A stretch of 64,000 nucleotides of DNA, taken from the NCBI RefSeq assembly GCF_018613895.1, contig NZ_JAGGPH010000002.1:62001-126000 (forward strand), read 5' to 3'. Source of the stretch: Curtobacterium sp. ISL-83. Lineage in GTDB: Bacteria; Actinomycetota; Actinomycetes; Actinomycetales; Microbacteriaceae. Positions 32,289 through 40,395 of this stretch are shown here, piece by piece (position 1 is the first letter of the stretch; each line of letters starts with the position of its first letter). Position numbers and translations under genes: made by a program. Under the pieces are notes generated by a model that was not told the origin of the DNA, did no database searches, and was given only the letters and a program-made list of their open reading frames with translations.

Positions 32289-33446
32289 ATGATCGCCATC
32301 ACCGACGACGTGATCGCCACGAGCGCGGCGACCGCGTGGACGCCCGTGTGCGGACGTGACGAGCTCGAGCCGATGTGGGGTGAGACCGCGCTCGTCGGTG
32401 GGACCCAGGTCGGGGTCGTCCTCCTGCCGGACGGGACTGTCCGGGCCTTCTCGAACGCCGACCCGCACACCGGCGCGGCCGTGATGGCCCGGGGGATCGT
32501 GGGTTCACGCGGCGGCGTCCCGACCATCGCGTCGCCGCTGCACAAGGACGTCTACGACCTCGATTCGGGCGCGTGCCTGACGGATACCTCCGTATGCCTG
32601 CCGATCTGGCGCGTCCGCCTCACCGGGGACGTCGTCGAGGTGGCCGCGCCCACCGTGCTGGTCGGTGCCTCCCACGGCACCTCGGACCCCGCGGGACGAC
32701 GGGCCGTCGCTGGGCTGCTCGACGCCGTCCGCACGGCACGACCCGAGCTGCCGGTCCTCGACGCGTTCGTCGACGTGCAGGAGCCCGACGTCCCGACCGT
32801 GCTCCGTGCTGCAGACCCTGGCGCCGAGGCCGTCGTCGTGCCGCTCCTGCTGTCGGCGGGGTTCCACGTGCACGTCGACCTCGCGGAGGCGGCTGCCGAA
32901 GCCGCGGCCGAGCGCACCGCGGGCGCACCCGGCCCGGCAGCCCAACGCCCCGCGGCGGTCGAGAGCAGCACCGACAGCGCGCCCGGTGTCGTCGTCGGCG
33001 GCGCCCTCGGGCCCGACGTCCGCCTGGCGCACGTCCTGGCCCGCCGCCTCCACGACGCCGGCCTCACGCCGGACGACCACGTCGTCCTCGCCGCAGCGGG
33101 GTCGACGGACGCGTCCGCGGTCGCGGACTGCCACACGGTCGGGGCGATGTTGGCGGTCGTGCTGGACCGCCCCGTCACCGTGTCCTTCATCTCGGCGGCC
33201 GAGCCGCGCCTCCCGGACGCCGTCGCGGCCACGCGCACGGCCGCCGCCGGTGTCGGGCGTGTCGCCGTCGCCACCTACCTGCTCGCCCCCGGCTACTTCG
33301 CCGACCTCGCGGTCGCGGCCGGTGGGGACCTGACCAGCCGGCCGCTCCTCGTCGAGGACGCGCCGCCCCCCGCAGAACTCGTCGGCATCGTGCTCGACCG
33401 CCACGACGCGGTCACCACCACGACGCCCCGCAGCCACCAGGAGTGA
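32289..33446 (+). CDS. nirD: NirD (nitrite reductase small subunit) fused to CbiX-type sirohydrochlorin chelatase
   Basis: A 385-residue fusion. Residues 1-115 are a Rieske-fold NirD without iron-sulfur ligands (WTPVCGRDELEPMWGETALVGG, and IASPLHKDVYDLDSGACL). From about 118 onward (VEVAAPTVLVGASHGTSDPAGR) the protein is a CbiX/SirB-type chelatase with duplicated-fold features: VVPLLLSAGFHVHVDL, and SFISAAEPRLPD. The domain order matches a bifunctional unit in which the NirB partner is tied to the last siroheme step, iron insertion. ATG 32289 has GAGAGGA upstream. It is the first gene of the plus-strand nitrate operon. Confidence 0.88.
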   Translation: MIAITDDVIATSAATAWTPVCGRDELEPMWGETALVGGTQVGVVLLPDGTVRAFSNADPHTGAAVMARGIVGSRGGVPTIASPLHKDVYDLDSGACLTDTSVCLPIWRVRLTGDVVEVAAPTVLVGASHGTSDPAGRRAVAGLLDAVRTARPELPVLDAFVDVQEPDVPTVLRAADPGAEAVVVPLLLSAGFHVHVDLAEAAAEAAAERTAGAPGPAAQRPAAVESSTDSAPGVVVGGALGPDVRLAHVLARRLHDAGLTPDDHVVLAAAGSTDASAVADCHTVGAMLAVVLDRPVTVSFISAAEPRLPDAVAATRTAAAGVGRVAVATYLLAPGYFADLAVAAGGDLTSRPLLVEDAPPPAELVGIVLDRHDAVTTTTPRSHQE

Positions 33447-33448
33447 CC

Positions 33449-34876
33449 ATGACCACACAGATCGACCAGCCCGGCCTCGCCGCCGCCTCGCCAGCCGGTC
33501 CCACACCGACCCCGGCGGGCTCCGCGCCCGGACTCACCCACCGACCCGGCCGCTGGATCGACGGCTGGGACCCAGAGGACACCGCCCAGTGGGAGCACGG
33601 CGGGTCCGCCATCGCCGCGCGGAACCTGCGGTGGTCGATCGGCGCCGAGTTCCTCGGCTTCGTCGTCTGGCAGCTCTGGTCCATCGTGGTCGTCTCGCTG
33701 CCCGCCGCCGGGTTCGCGTTCGACACGGCGCAGACGTTCTGGCTCATCTCGATCCCGAGTCTCGTCGGCGCGACACTCCGCTTCCCCTACACGTTCATGG
33801 TGCCGCGATTCGGCGGCCGCAACTGGACGATGATCTCCGCGGGGCTGTTGGTCATCCCGACCGTCGGGCTGGCGCTCTGCGTCGGCAACCCGCACACCCC
33901 GTTCGGCGTGATGCTCCTGGTCGCGGCGACGGCGGGCCTCGGTGGCGGCAACTTCGCCAGCTCGATGTCGAACATCACGTTCTTCTACCCGCAGCGGCAG
34001 AAGGGCTTCGCCCTCGGCCTGAACGCCGCTGGTGGCAACCTCGGCGCCTCCGTCGCACAGCTCGTCGTGCCGATCGTGGTCAGCATCGGTGCCGGTGTGA
34101 CGCTGCAGCTGCCGCTCGCGGGCTGGATCTGGATCCCGCTCATCCTGATCGCGGTGGTGGGTGCGGGGCTGCGGATGGACAACCTCTCGCACGCGAAGGC
34201 CGACTTCGCCGCGTCGATCGCCGCGGTGAAGGTGCCGGAGATGTGGCTCCTCGCGTTCCTGTACATCGGGACGTTCGGCTCGTTCATCGGGTTCTCCGGG
34301 GTGTTCCCGAAGCTCATCGCCGACCAGTTCCCGGCGTTCTCCGCCTTCGGGGTCGGCACTGCCACGCTCTCGCTCGCGTTCCTCGGCGCACTGGTCGGAT
34401 CGCTGGCACGCCCGATCGGCGGCCGGCTCGCAGACCGGTTCGGCGGGACGTCGGTGACGATCGTCTCCTTCGTGGTGATGGCGGCCGGCGCGATCGCGGT
34501 GATCACGACCCTGCCGACCGCGGGCTTCGGCACCTTCCTGGGGTGCTTCCTCGTCCTCTTCGCAGCCGCCGGGATCGGCAACGGCTCCACGTACCGGATG
34601 ATCCCGACGGTCTTCGCGCTCCGCGCCGGGTCCGAGGACGCACACCGGCGGGCCGGCGACGTCGGGTCGCAGCGCCGGACGGCCGCCGCCCTCGGTCTCA
34701 TCTCCGCGATCGGGGCGTACGGCGGGTTCGTCGTGCCGCAGGTGCTGAGCCTGTCGAAGACCTCGTTCGGCGGGTACGCCACCGGGCTCAGCTGGTTCGT
34801 CGCCGCCTACGTCGTGATGATCGCCGTGACCATCGTGTTCGCCGTCCGGGGCCGTCGCGCCGGCGTCCGCATCTGA
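33449..34876 (+). CDS. narK: Nitrate/nitrite transporter, NarK-type MFS
   Basis: A 475-residue permease with about 12 hydrophobic segments and an 80-residue polar N-terminus. Nitrate-porter features include the conserved Arg in LRFPYTFMVPRFGGRNW and the nitrate signature segments GLGGGNFASSMSNITFFYP and GIGNGSTYRMIP. It imports nitrate, or exchanges it with nitrite. The ATG follows CAGGAG and is two bases after the NirD-CbiX stop, so they are one transcript. Downstream comes the catalytic nitrate reductase gene, 17 bp away. Confidence 0.93.
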   Translation: MTTQIDQPGLAAASPAGPTPTPAGSAPGLTHRPGRWIDGWDPEDTAQWEHGGSAIAARNLRWSIGAEFLGFVVWQLWSIVVVSLPAAGFAFDTAQTFWLISIPSLVGATLRFPYTFMVPRFGGRNWTMISAGLLVIPTVGLALCVGNPHTPFGVMLLVAATAGLGGGNFASSMSNITFFYPQRQKGFALGLNAAGGNLGASVAQLVVPIVVSIGAGVTLQLPLAGWIWIPLILIAVVGAGLRMDNLSHAKADFAASIAAVKVPEMWLLAFLYIGTFGSFIGFSGVFPKLIADQFPAFSAFGVGTATLSLAFLGALVGSLARPIGGRLADRFGGTSVTIVSFVVMAAGAIAVITTLPTAGFGTFLGCFLVLFAAAGIGNGSTYRMIPTVFALRAGSEDAHRRAGDVGSQRRTAAALGLISAIGAYGGFVVPQVLSLSKTSFGGYATGLSWFVAAYVVMIAVTIVFAVRGRRAGVRI

Positions 34877-34893
34877 CCCGGGGACCGCACACC

Positions 34894-37044
34894 GTGACGA
34901 CCGGCACCGCCACCCACTGCCCGTACTGCGCGCTCCAGTGCGCGATGACCCTGACCCCCGCAGCCGACGGGGGAGCGACGGTCACACCGCGGGAGTTCCC
35001 CACCAACCGGGGAGGGCTCTGCAAGAAGGGCTGGACGTCGGCGGAGCTCCTCACCGTGCCCGACCGGATCACCACGCCGCTCGTCCGCACCGCGCACGGG
35101 TTCGTCGAGGTCGGTTGGGACGAGGCCCTCGACACCGTCGCCACCGGGCTACGGCGGATCCGTGCGGAGTCCGGCCCCGATGCCGTCGGGGTGTTCGGTG
35201 GCGGCGGGCTGACGAACGAGAAGGCGTACCAGCTCGGCAAGTTCGCCCGGCTCGCGCTGGGGACGTCCCGCATCGACTACAACGGCCGGTTCTGCATGTC
35301 GTCAGCCGCGGCAGCAGGGAACCGGGCCTTCGGCGTCGACCGGGGTTTGCCCTTCCCGGTGACCGACCTGGACGACGCCGAGGTGGTGCTGCTGCTCGGG
35401 TCGAACGTCGCCGCGACCATGCCGCCGTTCGTCCGGCACCTCGAGGGCGCTCGTGCGGCCGGCGGGCTCGTGGTGGTCGACCCTCGCCGATCGGCGACCG
35501 CGCGACTGACCGACGACGGTGCTGGCGTGCACGTGCAACCGGCACCGGGGACGGACCTCGTCCTGCTCCTCGGTCTCGCGAACGTCGTGTTCGCCGAGGG
35601 CCTGGCGGACGAGGCGTACGTCGCCTCCCGGACGTCCGGCGCCGACGCCGTCCGCCGGAGCGTCGCGCCGTGGTGGCCCGAGCGGGTGCAGGAACACACG
35701 GGCGTGCCGGCCGGAGTGGTCCGGTCGCTCGCCCGCCGGCTCGCCGCCGCGGACCGGGCGCACGTCCTGACCGGGCGCGGGGTGGAGCAGCACGTCGACG
35801 GGACCGACACCGCGACGGCGGCGATCAACCTGGCCCTGCTGCTCGGCCTGGTCGGCCGCCCGGGATCCGGGTACGGCACGCTCACCGGCCAGGGGAACGG
35901 GCAGGGCGGGCGCGAACACGGCCAGAAGTGCGACCAGCTCCCCGGCTACCGGAAGATCACCGACCCCGCAGCCCGGGAGCACGTCGCCGGCGTCTGGGGC
36001 GTCGATCCGTCGGTCATCCCGGGGCCGGGCGTGCCGGCGGTCGAACTCCTCGGCATGCTCGGCCGCCCCGGTGGGGTCCGGGCGCTCATGGTCCACGGCG
36101 CGAACGTCGTCGTCTCCGGCCCCGACGTCGGGGCGGTCCGGGAGGGTCTCGGGCGGCTCGACCTGCTGGTCGTCTCGGACTTCGTGCTGTCCGAGACCGC
36201 GGCCCTGGCCGACGTCGTGCTCCCCGTCACCCAGTGGGCCGAGGAGGAGGGCACGATGACCTCGCTCGAAGGTCGTGTCATCCGCCGTCGACGCACCCTC
36301 CCGCCCCCGGGTGCCGCACGGAGCGAACTCGACGTCCTCGCCGACCTCGCCGCGCGCCTCGACGCCCCGTCCACCTGGCCGACCGAGCCCGCCGTCGTGT
36401 TCGACGAGCTCGCACGGGCGTCGGCGGGCGGGATCGCGGACTACTCCGGCCTGAGCCACGACCTGCTCGACACCGGGATCGCCGCACACTGGCCGTACCC
36501 GGCGGGCTCGACGGGCACCCCACGTCTGTTCACCGACCGCTTCGGACACGACGACGGCCGCGCCCGCATGGTCCCGGTGCGGCCGCGATCCGGCGCGGGC
36601 GAGCCGCTGCCGCGACGCACCGGCGCAGGAGGACCGGGTGCGGGTGGCGGTGGCACCAGGTCCCAGCTGACCCTCATCACCGGCCGACTGCTGGAGCACT
36701 ACCAGTCGGGTGCGCAGACCCGCAGGGTGCCCGAGCTCGTCGCCGCCGCTCCGACCGCCGCGGTCGAGATCCACCCGGACACCGCCGCGCGCCTCGGCAT
36801 CCGTGCCGGCGACCCCGTGGAACTCCGCTCGACGAGCGGCACGGCGCAGGGCACCGCGACCCTCACCGAGGACATCCGCCACGACACCGTCTTCATGCCG
36901 TTCCACTTCCCGGGCGACGGTGCGGCGAACCGGTTGACGGTCGCGGCGGTCGACCCGTTGTCCGCGATGCCGGAGTTCAAGCGCACCGTCGTGACGGTGC
37001 GGCTCGCCGGCGACGCCCTCCGGACCGGGACGGAGCCGTCGTGA
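34894..37044 (+). CDS. Assimilatory nitrate reductase catalytic subunit (molybdopterin oxidoreductase)
   Basis: A 716-residue cytoplasmic enzyme that reduces nitrate to nitrite. The N-terminus carries a [4Fe-4S] motif (CPYCALQC...GGLCKKGW). It is followed by molybdopterin-binding features (GGGLTNEKAYQLGKFAR, YNGRFCMSSAAAAG with the Mo-ligand Cys, LLGSNVAATMPP, and QGNGQGGREHGQKCDQLPGYR typical of Nas/Nar enzymes). The C-terminal molybdopterin dinucleotide-binding domain contains FMPFHFPGDGAANRLT. No export signal is present. GTG 34894 starts the frame. The stop overlaps the next start (GTGA), implying coupled synthesis with its flavoprotein partner. Confidence 0.93.
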   Translation: MTTGTATHCPYCALQCAMTLTPAADGGATVTPREFPTNRGGLCKKGWTSAELLTVPDRITTPLVRTAHGFVEVGWDEALDTVATGLRRIRAESGPDAVGVFGGGGLTNEKAYQLGKFARLALGTSRIDYNGRFCMSSAAAAGNRAFGVDRGLPFPVTDLDDAEVVLLLGSNVAATMPPFVRHLEGARAAGGLVVVDPRRSATARLTDDGAGVHVQPAPGTDLVLLLGLANVVFAEGLADEAYVASRTSGADAVRRSVAPWWPERVQEHTGVPAGVVRSLARRLAAADRAHVLTGRGVEQHVDGTDTATAAINLALLLGLVGRPGSGYGTLTGQGNGQGGREHGQKCDQLPGYRKITDPAAREHVAGVWGVDPSVIPGPGVPAVELLGMLGRPGGVRALMVHGANVVVSGPDVGAVREGLGRLDLLVVSDFVLSETAALADVVLPVTQWAEEEGTMTSLEGRVIRRRRTLPPPGAARSELDVLADLAARLDAPSTWPTEPAVVFDELARASAGGIADYSGLSHDLLDTGIAAHWPYPAGSTGTPRLFTDRFGHDDGRARMVPVRPRSGAGEPLPRRTGAGGPGAGGGGTRSQLTLITGRLLEHYQSGAQTRRVPELVAAAPTAAVEIHPDTAARLGIRAGDPVELRSTSGTAQGTATLTEDIRHDTVFMPFHFPGDGAANRLTVAAVDPLSAMPEFKRTVVTVRLAGDALRTGTEPS

Positions 37045-38624
37045 CCGCGGAACACCACCCGCTGCGGATCGTGCTCGTCGGCTACGGTCCGGTCGGCGCC
37101 CGCTTCGTCGAGGAGCTGCTGCCCGCCGTGACCAGCGGTGACGTCGCCCTCACGGTCGTCGGTGCCGAGCGCGAGGACGCCTACAACCGCGTGCTCGTCG
37201 CGGAGTACGCGGTGGGAGCCGCCGACCGCGCGCGCCTCGACGTCACGGACACCGCCGCAGCGCGCGCCGCCGGTGTCCGGATCGACCTGGGGGCAGCGGC
37301 CGTCGAGCTCGACCGGACCCGTCAGACCGTGCTGCTCGACTCGGGGGAGCGGCTCGACTACGACCGGCTCGTGCTCGCCACCGGCGCCCGTCCGAACATC
37401 CCGACGCTGGTGGGCCTCGGGGACGTCCGGCACGACCGACGTCGGGTCCCGACGGCCGCCGCAGACGTCGATCGCGGCACGGACCCGTTCCCGCTCGGCG
37501 TCGTCGCGATGCGGGACCTCGAGGACGCCGACCAGGTCCGCGCGACCGTCCGGAGCGGCGGAACCGTGGTCGTGCTCGGCGCCGGCGTCCTCGGGATGGA
37601 GTTCGCGCTGCTCGCGGCGGAGCACGGGACCGAGGTCGTCGTGGTGCACCAGGGCCCGGCTCCGATGGCGCGGAACCTCGATCGCGACGGTGGCCGGGTG
37701 CTCGCCCGGGTGACCCGCGCCGCGGGGGTCGGGCTGGCCGCCAACGCCCGGGCGGAGGCGATCGAGACCGTCGACGGCCCGGACGGTCGGCCACGGTTCA
37801 GCGCCCTCCTCGGAGCGGACGGCTCGCGCATCCCCGGCGACCTGCTCGTGCTCTCCTGCGGCGTCGCCGCCCGGACCGAACTCGCCGAACGGGCCGGCAT
37901 CGCGACGGACCGCGGCGTCCTCGTCGACGAGGAACTCCGGAGCTGGACCGATCCCTCCGTGCACGCGATCGGTGACTGCGCCCACGTCGTGGATCCCGAC
38001 GCGCCGGTGTCCGGCGGTCCGGCCGGGCTGATCGGACCCGGATGGCGGCAGGCGTCGCGGCTCGCGGATCGCCTGACCCGGGAGGCGCGGGCCACCGCCG
38101 CACCGCTCCTCCCGACCGACGACGGTCCCGTCGAGCGACCGGCGGTGGTGATGCTCAAGGCGACCGGGGTGGACCTCGTGGCGGGCGGTCTCGTGGACGT
38201 CGATCCGTGGCGCGACGACGACGTCCGGGTCGGGGTCTGGCTGGACCCGGTCGGCGGTCAGTACTGCAAGACCGTCGTGCGGGGCGACGTGCTCGTCGGT
38301 TTCGTGACGGTGGGGATGCCACGCGCCGGGGCCGAGCTGACACTCCTGTTCGAGCGGGGGAGCAGCGTGCCGGGGGACCCGGCCACGCTCCTCCGGCTCG
38401 ATGCGCCGACGGCGGCACGCGTTGCTCCGCGTGCGCTCGACGCCGACGCCACCGTGTGCGCGTGCAACGGGGTGTCCGCGGGCACCGTCACCGCAGCCGC
38501 GGGAGCGGGAGCCGACACGATCGAGGCCGTCGGTGCGGCCACTCGGGCCGGCACCGGCTGCGGCGGGTGCCGGGGGCGGATCGAGGAGCTGCTCACTGCC
38601 TCCGGGATCGTCCGTGTCGGCTGA
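37041..38624 (+). CDS. FAD/NAD(P)-dependent electron-transfer subunit for nitrate reductase with BFD [2Fe-2S] domain
   Basis: A 527-residue NirB-like diaphorase. Residues about 8-300 form the FAD domain (IVLVGYGPVGARFVEELL, LVLATGARPNIP, VVVLGAGVLGMEFALLAAEHG). After a middle domain of about 100 residues, the C-terminal 70 residues are a BFD-like [2Fe-2S] domain with CACN and CGGC cysteine pairs. GTG 37041 overlaps the catalytic-subunit stop. It probably supplies electrons from NAD(P)H to the nitrate reductase; actinobacterial and Bacillus Nas systems contain a similar flavoprotein. It is the last gene of the plus-strand operon. Confidence 0.88.
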   Translation: MTAEHHPLRIVLVGYGPVGARFVEELLPAVTSGDVALTVVGAEREDAYNRVLVAEYAVGAADRARLDVTDTAAARAAGVRIDLGAAAVELDRTRQTVLLDSGERLDYDRLVLATGARPNIPTLVGLGDVRHDRRRVPTAAADVDRGTDPFPLGVVAMRDLEDADQVRATVRSGGTVVVLGAGVLGMEFALLAAEHGTEVVVVHQGPAPMARNLDRDGGRVLARVTRAAGVGLAANARAEAIETVDGPDGRPRFSALLGADGSRIPGDLLVLSCGVAARTELAERAGIATDRGVLVDEELRSWTDPSVHAIGDCAHVVDPDAPVSGGPAGLIGPGWRQASRLADRLTREARATAAPLLPTDDGPVERPAVVMLKATGVDLVAGGLVDVDPWRDDDVRVGVWLDPVGGQYCKTVVRGDVLVGFVTVGMPRAGAELTLLFERGSSVPGDPATLLRLDAPTAARVAPRALDADATVCACNGVSAGTVTAAAGAGADTIEAVGAATRAGTGCGGCRGRIEELLTASGIVRVG

Positions 38625-38653
38625 CGAGCACCAGGGCCCGGTCGAGCCCCGGA

Positions 38654-40234
38654 TCAGAGCGGTACGGCCCCGTTCAACCGGGCTTCCTCGGCGTCGTACC
38701 CGGCGCGGATCTGCCGGAGCACCAGGTCGTCGATCTCGTCCTCGTCGCGCAGCCGCAGGAGCGTCGCTGCCTTGTGCTGCACGAGCGCCAGCTCGAGCGC
38801 GACCGCGTTGTCGTGCCGCTGCAGCGCCGGGTGGTCGTCGTCGTCCTCGGCACGGGCCTCGATGACGTCGAGGTGCGCCTCGTAGTCCTTCCGGAGCCGC
38901 GCCACCGTCGCACGGTCGGCGCCCGTGGAACGAGCCAGCCGGGGGAGCGCCGCGAGGGCCTCCTCGATCGCCGTCCGTTCCGCGTGCCGACGCTCCTCGG
39001 CGACGGACTCGTCCTCCGGCAGCGCCGCGCGGCGGAGCACGAGGGGCAGCACGATCGACTGCCCGACGATCGTGAGCACGACGACGCCGGCGGTCACGAA
39101 GATGATCAGGTCCCGGTCGGGGAACGGAGCGCCAGACTCGAGGGTCCGCGGGACGGCGACCGCCATCGCCAGGGAGACCGCGCCGCGGAACCCGGCGAAC
39201 CCACTGACCAACCGGTCCCGGTGTCCTTCGCGGGGCGCGCCTCCCGTCCGACGCGTCACCAGCCACACCGTCCCGCCAGCGGCGTTCAGGAACGCGAACC
39301 GCAGCAGCACCAGCGCGACGGAGACCGCCACGACCACGCCGAGGCCGCGGAAGATGTCGGACGCGTGCAGCGTGCGGGCGGCGATCATCGCCTCGATCCC
39401 CACGAGGACGAACAGCGAGCCGTTGAGCAGGAACGTCAGGAACGACCAGAACGCCCGCACCTGCTGCCGGGTCTCGGCCCGGTCGAGCTTGGGGCCGACC
39501 TGGCTGATCACGATGCCGGCGGCGACGACGGCGAGCACGCCGGAGGCACCGATCGCCTCCGCGCCCAGGAACGCGACGAACGGCACGAGCAGGGTGACCA
39601 GGTTCTCGAGCACCACGGTGTCCACGCGCCGGAGCACGACCGTCCCGAGCCACGCGGCCAGGAGTCCCGCGGCGATCCCACCGAGGTACGACAGCGCGAG
39701 CATGCCGGACACGTTCCAGAAGGTGAGGTGCTGCGCGCCGGTGGTCACCGCGACGGCGATGCCGTACACGACGAGCGTCGTACCGTCGTTCACTAGCGAC
39801 TCGGCGCGGAGCACGGTGACGTTGCGGCGGGGGAGCATCTTCGTGAGCACACCGACCGCCGTGGCGTCCGTCGGGGCCACGGCGGCGCCGAGCACCCACG
39901 CGGGACCCCACGGCATGCCCATCACGTGCAGCAGGACGGCGACGCCGCCCGCGGTGACGACGACCAGCAGGGTCCCCATCAGCACGATGCCGCGCAGGTT
40001 CTTGCGGATCTCGCGCAGCGACGTGGTCAGGCTCTCCCAGTACAGCAGCGCCGGCAGGAACAGCAGCAGCACGGCGTCGGCGGGCAGCTGCACGCGGGCG
40101 AACTGCGGGATGAACGCCAGCAGCGCGCCGATCACGAGGAGCAGCACCGGTGGCGCGACCCGCAGGCGCCTCGCGACGGCGGTGGTCAGTGCGATGGCGA
40201 TGCCGAGCACGACCACCAGTTCCGGTCCCAGCAC
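38654..40234 (-). CDS. Na+/H+ antiporter, CPA1 (NhaP-type)
   Basis: A 526-residue membrane protein from GTG 40234. There are about 12 hydrophobic segments up to residue 410. They include the NhaP signature regions APTDATAVGVLTKMLPRR, ESLVNDGTTLVVYG (ion-binding Asn-Asp) and GFRGAVSLAMAVAVP. The last 120 residues are a charged cytoplasmic tail with a likely coiled coil (EERRHAERTAIEEALAALPRL). It converges with the nitrate operon, 29 bp from its last stop. Its likely role is sodium/proton exchange and pH control. Confidence 0.92.
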   Translation of the reverse strand: MLGPELVVVLGIAIALTTAVARRLRVAPPVLLLVIGALLAFIPQFARVQLPADAVLLLFLPALLYWESLTTSLREIRKNLRGIVLMGTLLVVVTAGGVAVLLHVMGMPWGPAWVLGAAVAPTDATAVGVLTKMLPRRNVTVLRAESLVNDGTTLVVYGIAVAVTTGAQHLTFWNVSGMLALSYLGGIAAGLLAAWLGTVVLRRVDTVVLENLVTLLVPFVAFLGAEAIGASGVLAVVAAGIVISQVGPKLDRAETRQQVRAFWSFLTFLLNGSLFVLVGIEAMIAARTLHASDIFRGLGVVVAVSVALVLLRFAFLNAAGGTVWLVTRRTGGAPREGHRDRLVSGFAGFRGAVSLAMAVAVPRTLESGAPFPDRDLIIFVTAGVVVLTIVGQSIVLPLVLRRAALPEDESVAEERRHAERTAIEEALAALPRLARSTGADRATVARLRKDYEAHLDVIEARAEDDDDHPALQRHDNAVALELALVQHKAATLLRLRDEDEIDDLVLRQIRAGYDAEEARLNGAVPL

Positions 40235-40319
40235 ACGCGCTCCTCACATCGACGACGGTTCAGTCAACCCGGTCCGGGCTGGGCGTCCGGGAGGCGCGGT
40301 GCGGCTCCCGGACGACGGT

Positions 40320-40354
40320 GACGGCCCGCCTCGACACGGGTCGGGCGGGCCGTC
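40320..40354 (-). terminator. Likely intrinsic terminator after the HTH-MurA gene
   Basis: A perfect 11-bp stem (GACGGCCCGCC with GGCGGGCCGTC) and a 13-base loop lie about 40 bp beyond the stop of the HTH-MurA gene. High-GC actinobacterial terminators often lack a U-run, as here. A shorter hairpin-poor stretch separates it from the antiporter start. Confidence 0.7.
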
Positions 40355-40395
40355 GGGTCACTGATCGGACGCGTTCTGGTCCGATCCGACCGGGT

